Assembly: GCA_002503825.1 (NCBI GenBank)
Contig: DASP01000015.1
Coordinates: 1 to 64,000, forward strand
Direction: 5' to 3'
Source: Methanoregulaceae archaeon UBA467
GTDB lineage: Archaea; Halobacteriota; Methanomicrobia; Methanomicrobiales; Methanospirillaceae
DNA length: 64,000 bases
Below the pieces are notes generated by a model, which worked only from the letters and a program-made list of their open reading frames with translations, had not been told where the DNA came from and made no database searches. Both the position numbers and the translations under genes were made by a program. Shown in pieces: positions 1 to 9,045 of this stretch; within the stretch, counting starts at the first letter, position 1, and every line of letters starts with the position of its first letter.

Positions 1-171
1 TGAGTATAATTCTGGAGTGTCGTTATCTTTCTGATTATTCTGGTTATTTTCAGCCACTAATTGTTACTATGACTTCATTGTACTAGGATCTGGCGGTCGG
101 AGCTGAACAGTTACAAAATTTCAAGGCTGGAAGAACAGTAACGGTTAAGCATGAAACGCGAGGGAAAAACC

Positions 172-693
172 TCAGGCTTTCCCTTTTGTCTCAATCTTTT
201 TAGAGATTTTTCTGATGGAAACGCAGTTAACGACGGCATCGCCGCCAAAGATATATCGTTTCATCACCTGTCCAAGGACTTCGACGATGTCTCCCTTCCG
301 GATATCCTCGCCGGGTGTAGTAAACATCTTTACTGCAATTTCACCGCTCCGGTCGGCGACAATGTACTGGGGCCTGTTTAAGAACTGGAAATGAACCCGT
401 TCCACAACTCCCTCAATGCGTACTGCCTGTCCGATCATGGTCAGGTTAATCAGCTTGATCCGTACTGGTTTTGCTTCCCTTTCATATATCGGCTGCATCT
501 GTGCATACTGTGACTGGCTCATATAGTTCAGAGCCATCGGTATGACCGCGAGCAGAATAATTGTCGGAACTCCCCAGTACAGAAGTGTAATATCCCCTGT
601 AATTGCGAATGAAACACCTAAAAGAATGGTGAAGAAGACAACCACCGCAATCGCGATGATTGAGATCTTCACATTTTTATTATTGATTTTCAT
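172..693 (-). CDS. Membrane-anchored OB-fold-like protein
   Basis: A 173-residue protein I cannot name. Two hydrophobic segments (about residues 8-31 and 35-58) anchor it in the membrane. The rest (about 80-165) is a soluble beta-rich domain with the rhythm of an OB fold: VRIEGVVERV, then a strand with IAVKMF, then KGDIVEVLGQV and a last strand ending in VSIRKI. OB folds of this kind bind nucleic acid or small ligands, but no ligand can be deduced here. It starts 8 nt after the formate transporter gene stops, on the same strand, so the two are probably co-transcribed. The C-terminus is basic. Gene reality is well supported by the conserved-looking domain; function is unknown. Confidence 0.75.
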   Translation of the reverse strand: MKINNKNVKISIIAIAVVVFFTILLGVSFAITGDITLLYWGVPTIILLAVIPMALNYMSQSQYAQMQPIYEREAKPVRIKLINLTMIGQAVRIEGVVERVHFQFLNRPQYIVADRSGEIAVKMFTTPGEDIRKGDIVEVLGQVMKRYIFGGDAVVNCVSIRKISKKIETKGKA

Positions 694-701
694 CAGGTTC
701 T

Positions 702-1574
702 CTACTTCAGGGCAGCGATCTCTTTCCGGAATGCGACCCAGTACAGGACCCCGACAAAGAACAGACCGCCGACGATGTTACCGATAGTGACCACGATGAT
801 GTTGTTGGTCCACATGGTAACCCAGGTCAGGCTTGCGACCTTTTCAGCACCTATTGTTGCTATCTGGTCTGCAGACAGGAACGGTGCGGTCATCAGGGCG
901 GCCGGGATGAAGTACATGTTCGCAACACAGTGTTCGAATCCGGTTGAAACGAAGGCCATGATCGGGAACCAAATGCCGAAGAATTTTCCGATGAGGTCAT
1001 CGGCACAGATACCCAGCAGAACTGCGAGGTTGACGAGCCAGTTACAACCGATTGCCTTGAGGAAACACGACCAGGTTGCGGCCATACCGACATAGCTTAC
1101 CTTGCCAATACCGATGCTGACTGCTGCAAGTCCGAATGCGTTGACTGATCCTGCGCCAGCTGCACTCCAGCCGGTAAAGGGCCCGTAGGCCATGATGTAG
1201 GCATATACTATCGAACCGACAAGGTTTCCGATATATACCCATATCCACAGGTTGATGACTGACGCCCAGCTGATCTTGTGGATAAACGCAGCCATTGGTG
1301 CAAGCATCGCGTCACCGGTAAACAGTTCTGCTCCGGTAAGCACGATGATAATAAGCCCAACAGGGAACACGGCACCAAGAATGAGTTTTGCAAACCCTGC
1401 CCCTAAAAATGTAGCGACACCGGTTGAACATACTGTTGCGAGAGCACCACCGATGGCAATATATGCCCCGGCCATCCAGCCACGAAGGAACATATTCCAT
1501 GCGGGTAGCCCTACTTTATACTTCCCAGCATCGCCGGCCTTTGCGACGATTGCTACTGGGGGATGAAATACCAT
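702..1574 (-). CDS. fdhC: Formate transporter, FNT family (FdhC-like)
   Basis: A 290-residue polytopic membrane protein of the formate/nitrite transporter family, with about six hydrophobic helices. The N-terminal GKYKV...WNMFLRG block and the FEHCVANMYF motif near residue 215, which carries the central histidine of the channel, are typical of the family. FNT proteins form pentameric channels that move formate or related monovalent anions. In methanogens the FdhC type brings in formate as electron donor for methanogenesis. Substrate assignment by family is inference; no formate dehydrogenase genes are in view. A GAGGTG ribosome binding site lies about 10 nt before the ATG, and the roughly 200-nt leader contains an inverted repeat (see 1602-1641). 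The downstream gene is a membrane OB-like protein. Confidence 0.88.
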   Translation of the reverse strand: MVFHPPVAIVAKAGDAGKYKVGLPAWNMFLRGWMAGAYIAIGGALATVCSTGVATFLGAGFAKLILGAVFPVGLIIIVLTGAELFTGDAMLAPMAAFIHKISWASVINLWIWVYIGNLVGSIVYAYIMAYGPFTGWSAAGAGSVNAFGLAAVSIGIGKVSYVGMAATWSCFLKAIGCNWLVNLAVLLGICADDLIGKFFGIWFPIMAFVSTGFEHCVANMYFIPAALMTAPFLSADQIATIGAEKVASLTWVTMWTNNIIVVTIGNIVGGLFFVGVLYWVAFRKEIAALK

Positions 1575-1601
1575 TTTTTACACACCTCTCTGTTATGTCC
1601 T

Positions 1602-1641
1602 ACCTATACCCATGACATATGAACTCACTTTTCGTATAGGT
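1602..1641. promoter_or_regulatory. Inverted repeat in the fdhC leader
   Basis: ACCTATAC at 1602-1609 is repeated as its exact reverse complement GTATAGGT at 1634-1641, 24 nt apart. The repeat lies about 30-70 nt upstream of the formate transporter start codon and downstream of AT-rich sequence that could hold the promoter. It could be a two-site operator or the base of an mRNA stem. No regulator can be assigned. Confidence 0.4.
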
Positions 1642-1795
1642 TCAAAATTAAAATCTTTTCTGGTGTTATTAATAATTTTCTAAATGATTTTTGGTCTTTG
1701 TACGGCTTTTTATTGTTTTAAAAGCAAGAAAATGAAATTTCGATTTCACGAAACAGCACTCATATATAAATGTTTTGTTTAATACAGCTGGTTAA

Positions 1796-2560
1796 TTACA
1801 GGTTTTTTCTCCTTCCGCTTGCATCGCGGCTGTATTTTCCGAATTCAGTATTACTAATGATATCTCCTTTGAAAACAGGCCCGTCCCTGCAGACCCGAAG
1901 CCCGTCGGGGTCAATAGAGCAGGATCCACAGATTCCGATCCCGCATTTCATATACCTGTGGAGACTGAATTGCGAACGGTGCGCCAGATTACGACGTTCG
2001 AGATTCCGGAGCACGCCAGACATCATGCGCTCCGGGCCGCAGACACAGATTGTGTCATATTCATCCACCCCGACTCTCTCCATCAGATCGATAACGAACC
2101 CGTGATGGCCCGCAGAACCGTCATCGGTGGCGATATGGAGGTCTGTTCGGTCCGAAAGTTCCCTGCAGAATAAAAGTTCGGATTCTGAACGGGCGCCGAG
2201 GAGGAATGTATCAACAGAGCCTGTATGGGCAAGGCCGAGCAGCGGGGCAGCCCCCACACCTCCCGCTACGGCAAGAACCCTTCCGCTGGACGAAAACCCG
2301 TTACCGAAAGGACCCCGAATTCCGATTCTGTCATTTTTCTTCATGGAAAAGAGCGCGGAAGTTGCATCACCGACCCGCTGGACCGTGATCGACGACCTGC
2401 GCGAGAGCGCCATCGGGATCTCGTCCACTCCGGGTACCCATACCATTACAAACTGACCCGGGATGAAGTCAAAATCGGAATCCAGATAAAATGAGCGAAT
2501 AGAAGGGGTTTCCTCCACGATATCGGTTATACAGACCACCTGCGGGAGCAGTTCAGACAT
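1796..2560 (-). CDS. pyrK: Dihydroorotate dehydrogenase electron-transfer subunit PyrK
   Basis: About 254 residues. PyrK pairs with class 1B PyrD and passes electrons from dihydroorotate oxidation through FAD and a [2Fe-2S] cluster to NAD or another acceptor. The N-terminal half is a ferredoxin-reductase-like FAD barrel (PGQFVMVWVPG, then MALSRRSS), followed by a nucleotide-binding domain with GGVGAAPLLGLA. Near the C-terminus the cysteines of CGIGICGSCSIDPDGLRVC fit the [2Fe-2S] site. The frame is open further upstream, but the ATG at 2560 begins the conserved MSELLP end, has a GGGGTG ribosome binding site and overlaps the end of pyrD by 8 nt, which suggests coupled translation. Confidence 0.92.
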   Translation of the reverse strand: MSELLPQVVCITDIVEETPSIRSFYLDSDFDFIPGQFVMVWVPGVDEIPMALSRRSSITVQRVGDATSALFSMKKNDRIGIRGPFGNGFSSSGRVLAVAGGVGAAPLLGLAHTGSVDTFLLGARSESELLFCRELSDRTDLHIATDDGSAGHHGFVIDLMERVGVDEYDTICVCGPERMMSGVLRNLERRNLAHRSQFSLHRYMKCGIGICGSCSIDPDGLRVCRDGPVFKGDIISNTEFGKYSRDASGRRKNL

Positions 2561-3440
2561 GAGCACACCCCACGATATCTGCCGGGTTCTCCCCGTTCTC
2601 TGAATAGAGATCGCCGGCAATCTTTGCAAACAGCAACGGGTCGTCATACACTGCGCTCCCTATCTCCACCGCACTCGCACCGGCCATCATCATCTCCATC
2701 ACGTCTTCCGCGCAGGATATCCCGCCACATCCGATAACAGGGATGGTGCAGGCCTCATAGAGTTCGTAGACACATCGGACCGCTACAGGAAAGACCGCCC
2801 TGCCGGAAAGCCCTCCCGTCCGGTTGCCGAGCACAGGGCGCCGCATTCCTGTTGATATCCGCATGGCTTTCAGGGTATTGATCGCCACGACGGCATCGGC
2901 ACCCCCGCGCTCCGCGGCCAGTCCGCACAGGGTGATATCTGTCACGTTCGGGGTGAGCTTGACCCACGTGGGTATTCCAAGACGCCTGACAGCCCGTGTG
3001 CATGCCTCAACCATGGCAGGGTCACTGCCGAGTGCGGCACCATACCCCGCTGCATGCGGGCAACTCACGTTGAGTTCAAATGCTCTCGCGGAATCCTTAA
3101 ACCACCCGGCCACTTCGGCAAATTCCCCGGGGTTCCCGCCATATATGCTGACGATGACAGGCCGGTCCCTGATGACCGGGATCTCGTCGAGGAACTCCTT
3201 CGAAGGGTTAGGGAGACCCATTGCGTTTAATATTCCCGTGTCTGTTCTCACGAGGCACGGACCGTGATGTCCTTCATTCGGGTACGGGCCGATGGACTTG
3301 GTGACGACACCCCCCGCCCCGGAGTTGAGAATCCGGAGAAGGGATGCACCTGTTGTCCCGAGGATCCCTGCGGCGAGGAGCAGGTGGTTATCCAGTCCGA
3401 CGCCGCCGGCGCTGACCGGACCCGGTTGTAGCTGAACCAT
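2553..3440 (-). CDS. pyrD: Dihydroorotate dehydrogenase, class 1B, PyrD
   Basis: A 295-residue TIM-barrel flavoprotein that oxidises dihydroorotate to orotate in pyrimidine synthesis. Family features visible are GGVVTKSI near residue 40, the NVSCPHA loop with the catalytic cysteine, TPNVTD, NTLKAM and the FMN phosphate-binding GCGGISCAEDVMEMMMAGA segment. Length is normal. It is first in the pyrD-pyrK pair and overlaps pyrK. The start codon lies about 23-25 nt from the AT-rich box at 3464-3475, so the mRNA is probably leaderless. Class 1B is supported by the adjoining pyrK. Confidence 0.95.
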   Translation of the reverse strand: MVQLQPGPVSAGGVGLDNHLLLAAGILGTTGASLLRILNSGAGGVVTKSIGPYPNEGHHGPCLVRTDTGILNAMGLPNPSKEFLDEIPVIRDRPVIVSIYGGNPGEFAEVAGWFKDSARAFELNVSCPHAAGYGAALGSDPAMVEACTRAVRRLGIPTWVKLTPNVTDITLCGLAAERGGADAVVAINTLKAMRISTGMRRPVLGNRTGGLSGRAVFPVAVRCVYELYEACTIPVIGCGGISCAEDVMEMMMAGASAVEIGSAVYDDPLLFAKIAGDLYSENGENPADIVGCAHV

Positions 3441-3463
3441 TGGAAAACAGATGATCGTAATTG

Positions 3464-3475
3464 TAATTATTTATT
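3464..3475. promoter_or_regulatory. Shared TATA-like box between pyrD and mdh
   Basis: TAATTATTTATT sits midway between the divergent start codons of pyrD (3440, minus) and mdh (3500, plus). Each ATG is about 23-25 nt from an edge of the box, the usual distance from an archaeal TATA box to the transcription start. One AT-rich element may therefore serve two leaderless transcripts. Confidence 0.5.
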
Positions 3476-3499
3476 CTGGGCGTGCGAATAGTATGGATT

Positions 3500-4366
3500 A
3501 TGACGAGCCTCTCGGTGCTTGGCGTGGGAAAAATCGGAGGGGAAGTTGCGTTTCTTTCAGCGATGTCCGGTCTTTTTGACGAGATGATAATATACGACGC
3601 AGCAACCTCCTTTCTCAACTCACAGGTTCTTGATCTTTTGCATACAGGAATAGATATCAAAATCACGACAGATCCCCGTCAGGTGAAACATACGGATATC
3701 TGTGTCTTCTCAGCAGGTCTCCCCCGGAACGAAGCCGTAAAGACCCGTGCAGATCTCCTGCAGGCAAATCTCCCGGTAGCAACGGAATGCAGTTCCGCAC
3801 TCAGAAATTTTGGGGGCGTCCTTATTACGGTCACAAATCCGATGGACGCAAACAACTATTACCTGTGCCGGAAAATCGGACTTGAACCACGCCAGTGTAT
3901 CGGGTTTGGCGGGCAGCTCGACAGTGCACGGTTCGGCCTGCAACTCACCCGCCATGGCATCGCCGGAACACCGGTCGTGCTCGGCGAGCATGGAGAACAC
4001 CAGGTCCCTGTCTTTTCCACGCTCGGATGCGAGGTGGCGCAACCCGTCAGGGATGAGATCCTCTCGAACCTCAGGTGTGCCAGCATGGAGGTAATAAAGG
4101 GCAAAGGGGGAACCGTCTTTGGGCCTGCATATCATATCCTCGAACTTATCAGGGCTGTGGCAGAAGACCGGAGGGCCGTTATCCCGTGCTCGTGTGTTCT
4201 TAATGGCGAATACGGCCTCGACCGCTGTTCGCTCGGGGTTCCCGCCCTTATCGGACGTTCCGGCATACTGGGTATCGAGGAATGGAAACTGGATGAACGG
4301 GAAGAGAACGAGTTTAAATCAGCAGGAACGTTTGTAAGGGATCTCTGCAGAACGATAACAGTATAA
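3500..4366 (+). CDS. mdh: Malate dehydrogenase (LDH/MDH family)
   Basis: About 288 residues of the lactate/malate dehydrogenase fold. The N-terminal GVGKIGGEV is the dinucleotide-binding loop, and an acidic residue follows the second strand (IIYDAA), which usually favours NAD over NADP. GLPRNEAVKTR is the mobile active-site loop with the substrate arginines, TNPMDANNYY follows, and LGEHGEHQVP carries the catalytic histidine. The protein likely reduces oxaloacetate to malate, feeding the fumarase of the 56-62 kb operon. An in-frame GTG at 3482 exists, but ATG 3500 fits a leaderless transcript from the box at 3464-3475 and the family N-terminus. polB begins 5 nt after its stop. Malate versus lactate specificity is inferred from the methanogen context. 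Confidence 0.87.
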   Translation: MTSLSVLGVGKIGGEVAFLSAMSGLFDEMIIYDAATSFLNSQVLDLLHTGIDIKITTDPRQVKHTDICVFSAGLPRNEAVKTRADLLQANLPVATECSSALRNFGGVLITVTNPMDANNYYLCRKIGLEPRQCIGFGGQLDSARFGLQLTRHGIAGTPVVLGEHGEHQVPVFSTLGCEVAQPVRDEILSNLRCASMEVIKGKGGTVFGPAYHILELIRAVAEDRRAVIPCSCVLNGEYGLDRCSLGVPALIGRSGILGIEEWKLDEREENEFKSAGTFVRDLCRTITV

Positions 4367-4371
4367 CCATT

Positions 4372-6843
4372 ATGAAAACCGCAGCACAGGGACAGGTGAC
4401 ACAGGAGAGTAAACAAGCGGAGCGTACCCTGGCCTCCTTTGGAAACCTGCATATGGCCGTTAACCAGGTCGAATACTCCAATGAAGCCGGTGGCCCGCTT
4501 ATCCACATATTCGGTCGCGAACAAGACGGTACCGCACACCATATCAGGGTTTCCGGTTTTCTCCCGTATTTCTATGTCCCTGCGGACCAGGCAGCACGCA
4601 TGCAGCACCCGGTACAGGTCACCCCCGAAGAGGGGACTGAATATCGCTCGATACGTGATGAGCCGCTCCGCCGCCTCTATACGCGCAGGCCTGCAGATGT
4701 CAGGGATGTAAGGGACCGGTACCGCCATTACGAGGCAGACATCCCATTTGCGACCCGTTTCATGATTGACTCCGGTCTTACCGGGGGTTTTTCAACACCG
4801 GCAGAGGATGTCGATGTCAGTGAGGTCAGCCCCGAGGAAGTGGATGCACCGGCCCGGACATGCCTGATGGATATCGAGTGCGAGGACGAACGCGGGTTTC
4901 CTGAACCTGAACGGGACGCAATTATCTGCATCACTGCCTGGGACTCGTTTACGAAGGAATATTCGACGTTTATCTACGCATCACGGGCAGACCAGGATTT
5001 ATCCGCGCTCCATACCAGGGAGGGAAAGCCAAACGGATGCTTCTCTGCAGGCTCGCACAATATCAGTATCTTTGAGAATGAAACCGAGATGCTCAGGAAT
5101 TTTGCCGGGTATATCCGGAGAACGGATCCCGATGTCCTGAGCGGGTGGAATTTCCTCGATTTCGACCTGCCGTACCTCACAAAGCGGATGGAAGCACTGG
5201 GACTCCCGTCAGCAGGCCTCTCACGGCTGGAAGGAATGACCGAGAGGAACGCACTCAGGGGAAGGGCCGTATTCGACCTTCTCGAGGCGTATAAAAAGAT
5301 GCACGGGACCCGGGCTGAGTCATACCGTCTTGATGCAGTTGCCGAGGCCGAGCTCGGGGACTCCAAGGTGCGATATAAAGGGACTATCTGTGAACTCTGG
5401 CGGGAGAACCCCTGCCTTCTCGTGGAATACAACTATAAAGACGTTGAACTCTGCGTTGCCATCAACGAGAAGAACAAGATTATCGAGTTTTACCGCGAGA
5501 TCGCACGTTATGTCGGGTGTCCCCTCGACAGAACACTCAATTCATCAAATGTCATCGATATTTTTGTCCTGCGAAAAGCGCACGGGCGGTACGTCCTTCC
5601 TTCAAAAGGATTTGCAGCAGCAAACGAATTTGAAGGCGCAACCGTCTTTGATCCGAGCAGGGGTGTAAAAGAGAACGTGGTGGTCCTCGACTTAAAATCA
5701 CTGTACCCGATGGCGATGATGACCATCAATGCATCGCCCGAGACAAAGGATAAAGACGGTGAATTAAAGGCTCCAAACGGCATCAGGTTCAGGAAACAAC
5801 CGGACGGCCTCACAAGGAGTATAATCAGCGACCTCCTGACCGAGCGTGACGAGAAAAAGAGGCTCCGCAACGAATATCCCTTCGGCTCACGGGAATACAT
5901 CCTGTACGACCTGCAGCAGAACGTCCTCAAGGTCATCATGAACACCTATTACGGTGTAAGCGGGTACACCCGTTTCAGGCTCTATGACCGGGAGATCGGT
6001 TCGGCAATCACCTCGGTTGGAAGGGCGATTATCGAGCATACGCGAACCGTCATCGAAGGACTAGGGTACCACGTCATTTACGGGGACACTGATTCGTGCA
6101 TGGTCAGGCTCCCGCCGTCCGGTATTGAAGAGACCATTTCCGCCGCCCGGGCCATCGAAGAAAAATTAAATAAAAGTTACAGTGAATTTGCGCAAAAGGA
6201 ACTGAATGCAGAGACCCATTATTTCTCGATAAAGTTCGAGAAAGTCTATGCCCGGTTCTTCCAGGCAGGCAAAAAAAAGAGGTATGCAGGGCACCTTGTC
6301 TGGAAAGAAGGCAAAGACGTGGACGAGATCGATATTGTCGGGTTCGAGATACGACGGAGCGATTACCCCTCCATCACAAAGACCGTGCAGCGAAAAGTCA
6401 TGGAGATGATCCTTCATGGTGCAGGATACGAGGTGGTAAAGGAGTACCTGGGCACTATTATCCTGGATTACCGTGCAGGACGTTATTCTCTTGATGAAAC
6501 CGGTATTCCGGGCGGGATAGGGAAACACCTTGACGATTACCAGACCGATGACGCCCATGTCCGCGGTGCACGGTATTCAAATGATCACCTCGGGATGGAT
6601 TTTTCAAAAGGGAGCAAGCCAAAACGTGTCTACATAAAAAATGTCACGGCAAAATACCCAAAGACCGACGTCGTCTGTTTTGAATATGGTGACCAGCTAC
6701 CTGCCGAATTCCAGGTCGACCGCGAGCTGATGCTGGAAAAAACAATAAGGCAGCCGATTTCCCGGATTATTGAGGCGCTCGGGTGGAACTGGACCGATAT
6801 CGACCCGTCCCGCACAACCCTGTCACAATGGGGAATCGGCTGA
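4372..6843 (+). CDS. polB: DNA polymerase, family B, with proofreading exonuclease
   Basis: An 823-residue replicative family B polymerase. The 3'-5' exonuclease motifs are intact: DIEC at about 167 (Exo I), GWNFLDFD (Exo II) and YNYKDVE (Exo III). Polymerase motifs follow in order: DLKSLYPM at about 440 (motif A), KVIMNTYYGVSGY at about 520 (motif B), YGDTDS at about 569 (motif C) and a KKRYAG basic motif. No intein is present: motifs A, B and C run without insertion. It begins 5 nt after mdh, so the genes probably share a transcript. The N-terminal domain includes a uracil-recognition-type fold region in the family, which I cannot confirm from sequence alone. Confidence 0.96.
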   Translation: MKTAAQGQVTQESKQAERTLASFGNLHMAVNQVEYSNEAGGPLIHIFGREQDGTAHHIRVSGFLPYFYVPADQAARMQHPVQVTPEEGTEYRSIRDEPLRRLYTRRPADVRDVRDRYRHYEADIPFATRFMIDSGLTGGFSTPAEDVDVSEVSPEEVDAPARTCLMDIECEDERGFPEPERDAIICITAWDSFTKEYSTFIYASRADQDLSALHTREGKPNGCFSAGSHNISIFENETEMLRNFAGYIRRTDPDVLSGWNFLDFDLPYLTKRMEALGLPSAGLSRLEGMTERNALRGRAVFDLLEAYKKMHGTRAESYRLDAVAEAELGDSKVRYKGTICELWRENPCLLVEYNYKDVELCVAINEKNKIIEFYREIARYVGCPLDRTLNSSNVIDIFVLRKAHGRYVLPSKGFAAANEFEGATVFDPSRGVKENVVVLDLKSLYPMAMMTINASPETKDKDGELKAPNGIRFRKQPDGLTRSIISDLLTERDEKKRLRNEYPFGSREYILYDLQQNVLKVIMNTYYGVSGYTRFRLYDREIGSAITSVGRAIIEHTRTVIEGLGYHVIYGDTDSCMVRLPPSGIEETISAARAIEEKLNKSYSEFAQKELNAETHYFSIKFEKVYARFFQAGKKKRYAGHLVWKEGKDVDEIDIVGFEIRRSDYPSITKTVQRKVMEMILHGAGYEVVKEYLGTIILDYRAGRYSLDETGIPGGIGKHLDDYQTDDAHVRGARYSNDHLGMDFSKGSKPKRVYIKNVTAKYPKTDVVCFEYGDQLPAEFQVDRELMLEKTIRQPISRIIEALGWNWTDIDPSRTTLSQWGIG

Positions 6844-6850
6844 ACAGGGC

Positions 6851-7300
6851 TTAATCCCCTTCTTCATGGACATACGTGATCCCTTCGGGTTCCCTGTACT
6901 CAGAGGTTACCACGATGGTATCAGAGAGGCGGTTAAAGAGCCGCAGTCGTGTGCCGGGCATTCCCAGCCACCCGATCAGGCAGTCGACGGGAAGGAGAAA
7001 CGCCTTTCCGAAACTTTCGAAGAACGCAGCCTGCAGACCGATCTTTTCGCCGCTCCTGCCGGTAACGCGGATATTCATCACCTTTTTACCTACCGACTGT
7101 CCAAGGAACCCCTCCATGACAGTCCAGTAGAGAAGGAAACCGGAACTTCGCAGGAGGAAATCGCCTGCCCCCCCTACAAAAGAATTCTCAAACATGCGGA
7201 ACGGGTTAAAAAATACGTTCAGCACGAGGGAAACAATGATAAAGTCGATAAGCCATGCCCAGAAACGGGTACTCCACCTTGCAAGATGAACGGTTTCCAT
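6851..7300 (-). CDS. RDD family membrane protein
   Basis: A 149-residue RDD-family protein. The N-terminal RFWAWLIDFIIVSL carries the Arg-Asp signature (R...D in the first helix), followed by a second hydrophobic segment near LLRSSGFLLYWTVMEG and the conserved GQSVGKKVMNIRV motif typical of RDD domains. A third weak helix precedes LSDTIVV. RDD proteins are integral membrane proteins of mostly unknown role; some are linked to ion transport. It faces polB tail-to-tail with only 7 nt between stops. A second RDD protein, with a zinc ribbon, lies at 14589-15188. Confidence 0.82.
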   Translation of the reverse strand: METVHLARWSTRFWAWLIDFIIVSLVLNVFFNPFRMFENSFVGGAGDFLLRSSGFLLYWTVMEGFLGQSVGKKVMNIRVTGRSGEKIGLQAAFFESFGKAFLLPVDCLIGWLGMPGTRLRLFNRLSDTIVVTSEYREPEGITYVHEEGD

Positions 7301-7465
7301 AGTCTTTCATTTGACGGGAGTTGAAATAGAGTTATTCAAGCCTTAAAAATAATGCAGGGTGCGGAAGTATATGGAGCATACCGCGATTTACGGTATTTTC
7401 TGCCCTGCTGAACCACACAGGAAAAAAAGTGTACACAAAATCGTTTTTTAATGCCTGTGGCGGAT

Positions 7466-7472
7466 GTATATA
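7466..7472 (+). promoter_or_regulatory. cfbB: TATA-like box inside the 5' end of the cfbB frame
   Basis: GTATATA at 7466-7472 is 30 nt before GTG 7502 in the cfbB frame. This is good spacing for a near-leaderless start and argues against the more upstream ATG at 7451. Confidence 0.4.
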
Positions 7473-7501
7473 GTGTGGTGAGCAGAATAGATGAGATCAG
7501 G

Positions 7502-8851
7502 GTGAATGGTGTGGACAAGACCCGGATTCCGAGAATCCTGATTGCAGGGACCCATAGCGGGTGTGGGAAAACCACGGTCTCGCGTGGTATTATGCAGGCA
7601 CTCGTCAACCTGGGATATACGGTCCAGCCGTTCAAGGTCGGCCCCGATTTTATTGATCCGACCTACCATACGGCACTGTGCGGGCGACCGTCACGGAACC
7701 TTGACCCGTTTATGATGGGGGAGGACGGGGTGATGCGGACGTTCGGGCAGGCCTGTTCGGGTGCGGATATTGCTGTAATCGAAGGGGTTATGGGCATGTT
7801 CGACGGTCTTGACGGTACTGACTGTGCGAGCACCGCTCATGTTGCAAAGATCTTACGGGCCCCGGTCCTCCTGGTCGTCGATGTAAAAGGAATGTCCCGG
7901 AGTGCGGCTGCTGTGGTTAAAGGGTTCTCGGAATACGACCCGGCAGCAGGTATATCCGCAATTATTCTCAACCGTGTCGGAAGCCCCAGGCACCGGGAGA
8001 TGATAGAGCGTTCAATGACGAAACAAGTGCTGGGGTACATACCCCGTGATGACCGTGCAGCACTTGAAAGCCGGCATCTGGGCCTTAAAATGGCATTTGA
8101 AATACCCGATCAGACCGGTGCGGGAGATCTCGTCCGGGAGTCGTGCAACCTCGATGAAATTGAACGGCTGGCTGCATCGGCAGTCCCGCTGCCCGTTGTG
8201 CCGCCAGACCCCGTATCCTGCACAGGGAATGCCCGGATCGGAGTCGCCCGCGACGAGGCATTCTGCTTTTATTACCAGGACAACCTGGACCTCCTTATCA
8301 GTTCAGGGGCAGAGATCGTGTTTTTCAGTCCCATCCGGGACCGCATGCCGGATGTGGACGCCCTGTACCTCGGCGGGGGATATCCTGAGCTCCATGCGGC
8401 CGGACTTTCAGCATCTCCCTGCCGTCACGACATCAGGAAAGGTGCGGAAGACGGGCTGCCTGTATATGCCGAATGCGGGGGCCTCCTGTACCTGTGCGAC
8501 GAAGTGTCAGGAGAAGAGACCTTCAAAATGGCAGGTGTGTTGCCGGCATCGGCATTCATGACTGAAAAAATCCAGGCACTGGGATATTCTGACGGCACGT
8601 GGACCGGCGGGCCTTCATATCTTCCTGCAAAAGGCGGATTGAAGGGTCATGAGTTCCATTATTCCCGGTTGGAATGTCGCCCTGATGCACGGTTTGCGGT
8701 CAGGCTTTCAAGAGGCAGGGGGATCCGGGATGGAAATGACGGTCTTTTCGAGCACAGCACGGTCGGAAGTTACACGCATGCGTATTTCAGCCGGCAGTTT
8801 GCACGCTCTTTTGTCGATGCCGCTCTACAATACCATAAAAAATTGAAATAA
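7502..8851 (+). CDS. cfbB: Ni-sirohydrochlorin a,c-diamide synthase / cobyrinate a,c-diamide synthase
   Basis: A CobB/CbiA-family ATP-dependent amidase of about 450 residues. The N-terminal half is a dethiobiotin-synthetase-like ATPase with the P-loop GTHSGCGKTT, then KVGPDFIDPTYH and VIEGVMGMFDG. The C-terminal half is a glutaminase with GGGYPELH and the nucleophile cysteine in YAECGGLLYL. In methanogens this enzyme (CfbB) amidates Ni-sirohydrochlorin on the way to coenzyme F430, and the same family serves cobamide synthesis (CbiA); sequence alone does not separate the two. The frame is open back to ATG 7451, but family members begin close to the RIPRILIAGTHSG segment, so GTG 7502 (or 7511) is preferred. 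No other cfb genes adjoin it. Confidence 0.85.
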   Translation: MNGVDKTRIPRILIAGTHSGCGKTTVSRGIMQALVNLGYTVQPFKVGPDFIDPTYHTALCGRPSRNLDPFMMGEDGVMRTFGQACSGADIAVIEGVMGMFDGLDGTDCASTAHVAKILRAPVLLVVDVKGMSRSAAAVVKGFSEYDPAAGISAIILNRVGSPRHREMIERSMTKQVLGYIPRDDRAALESRHLGLKMAFEIPDQTGAGDLVRESCNLDEIERLAASAVPLPVVPPDPVSCTGNARIGVARDEAFCFYYQDNLDLLISSGAEIVFFSPIRDRMPDVDALYLGGGYPELHAAGLSASPCRHDIRKGAEDGLPVYAECGGLLYLCDEVSGEETFKMAGVLPASAFMTEKIQALGYSDGTWTGGPSYLPAKGGLKGHEFHYSRLECRPDARFAVRLSRGRGIRDGNDGLFEHSTVGSYTHAYFSRQFARSFVDAALQYHKKLK

Positions 8852-8957
8852 ATTCAAAGCCGCTCATTCGTTTTTATTAAAAAACGCTCAGGGGAAATCC
8901 TTCTCTTCTATCAATATTCTTTATGAATTATTGATGCGCGGATTACAAAAGAGCGCG

Positions 8958-8978
8958 CTATGAGCCTCCTGCTCATAG
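8958..8978. terminator. Hairpin between convergent genes
   Basis: CTATGAGC (8958-8965), a five-base loop CTCCT and GCTCATAG (8971-8978) form a perfect 8-bp stem. It lies in the 194-nt gap between the convergent cfbB and SLOG/SLATT-like genes. A bidirectional transcript end or RNA-stability element is likely, though archaeal termination relies more on T-tracts than hairpins; a T-run (CTTTTTC) follows at about 9017. Confidence 0.4.
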
Positions 8979-9045
8979 ATGGATATGAAAAAAGACCGTT
9001 AAGCCGTTTGGTTGGACTTTTTCTTACCGGCCTGGTAGAATACTG

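Noticed and set aside
1..171. Left-edge sequence
   Set aside because: AT-rich and without a frame, RNA gene or repeat that I can support.
4372..6843. Possible intein in DNA polymerase B
   Set aside because: Motifs A, B and C are at normal distances with no inserted block, so no intein is present.
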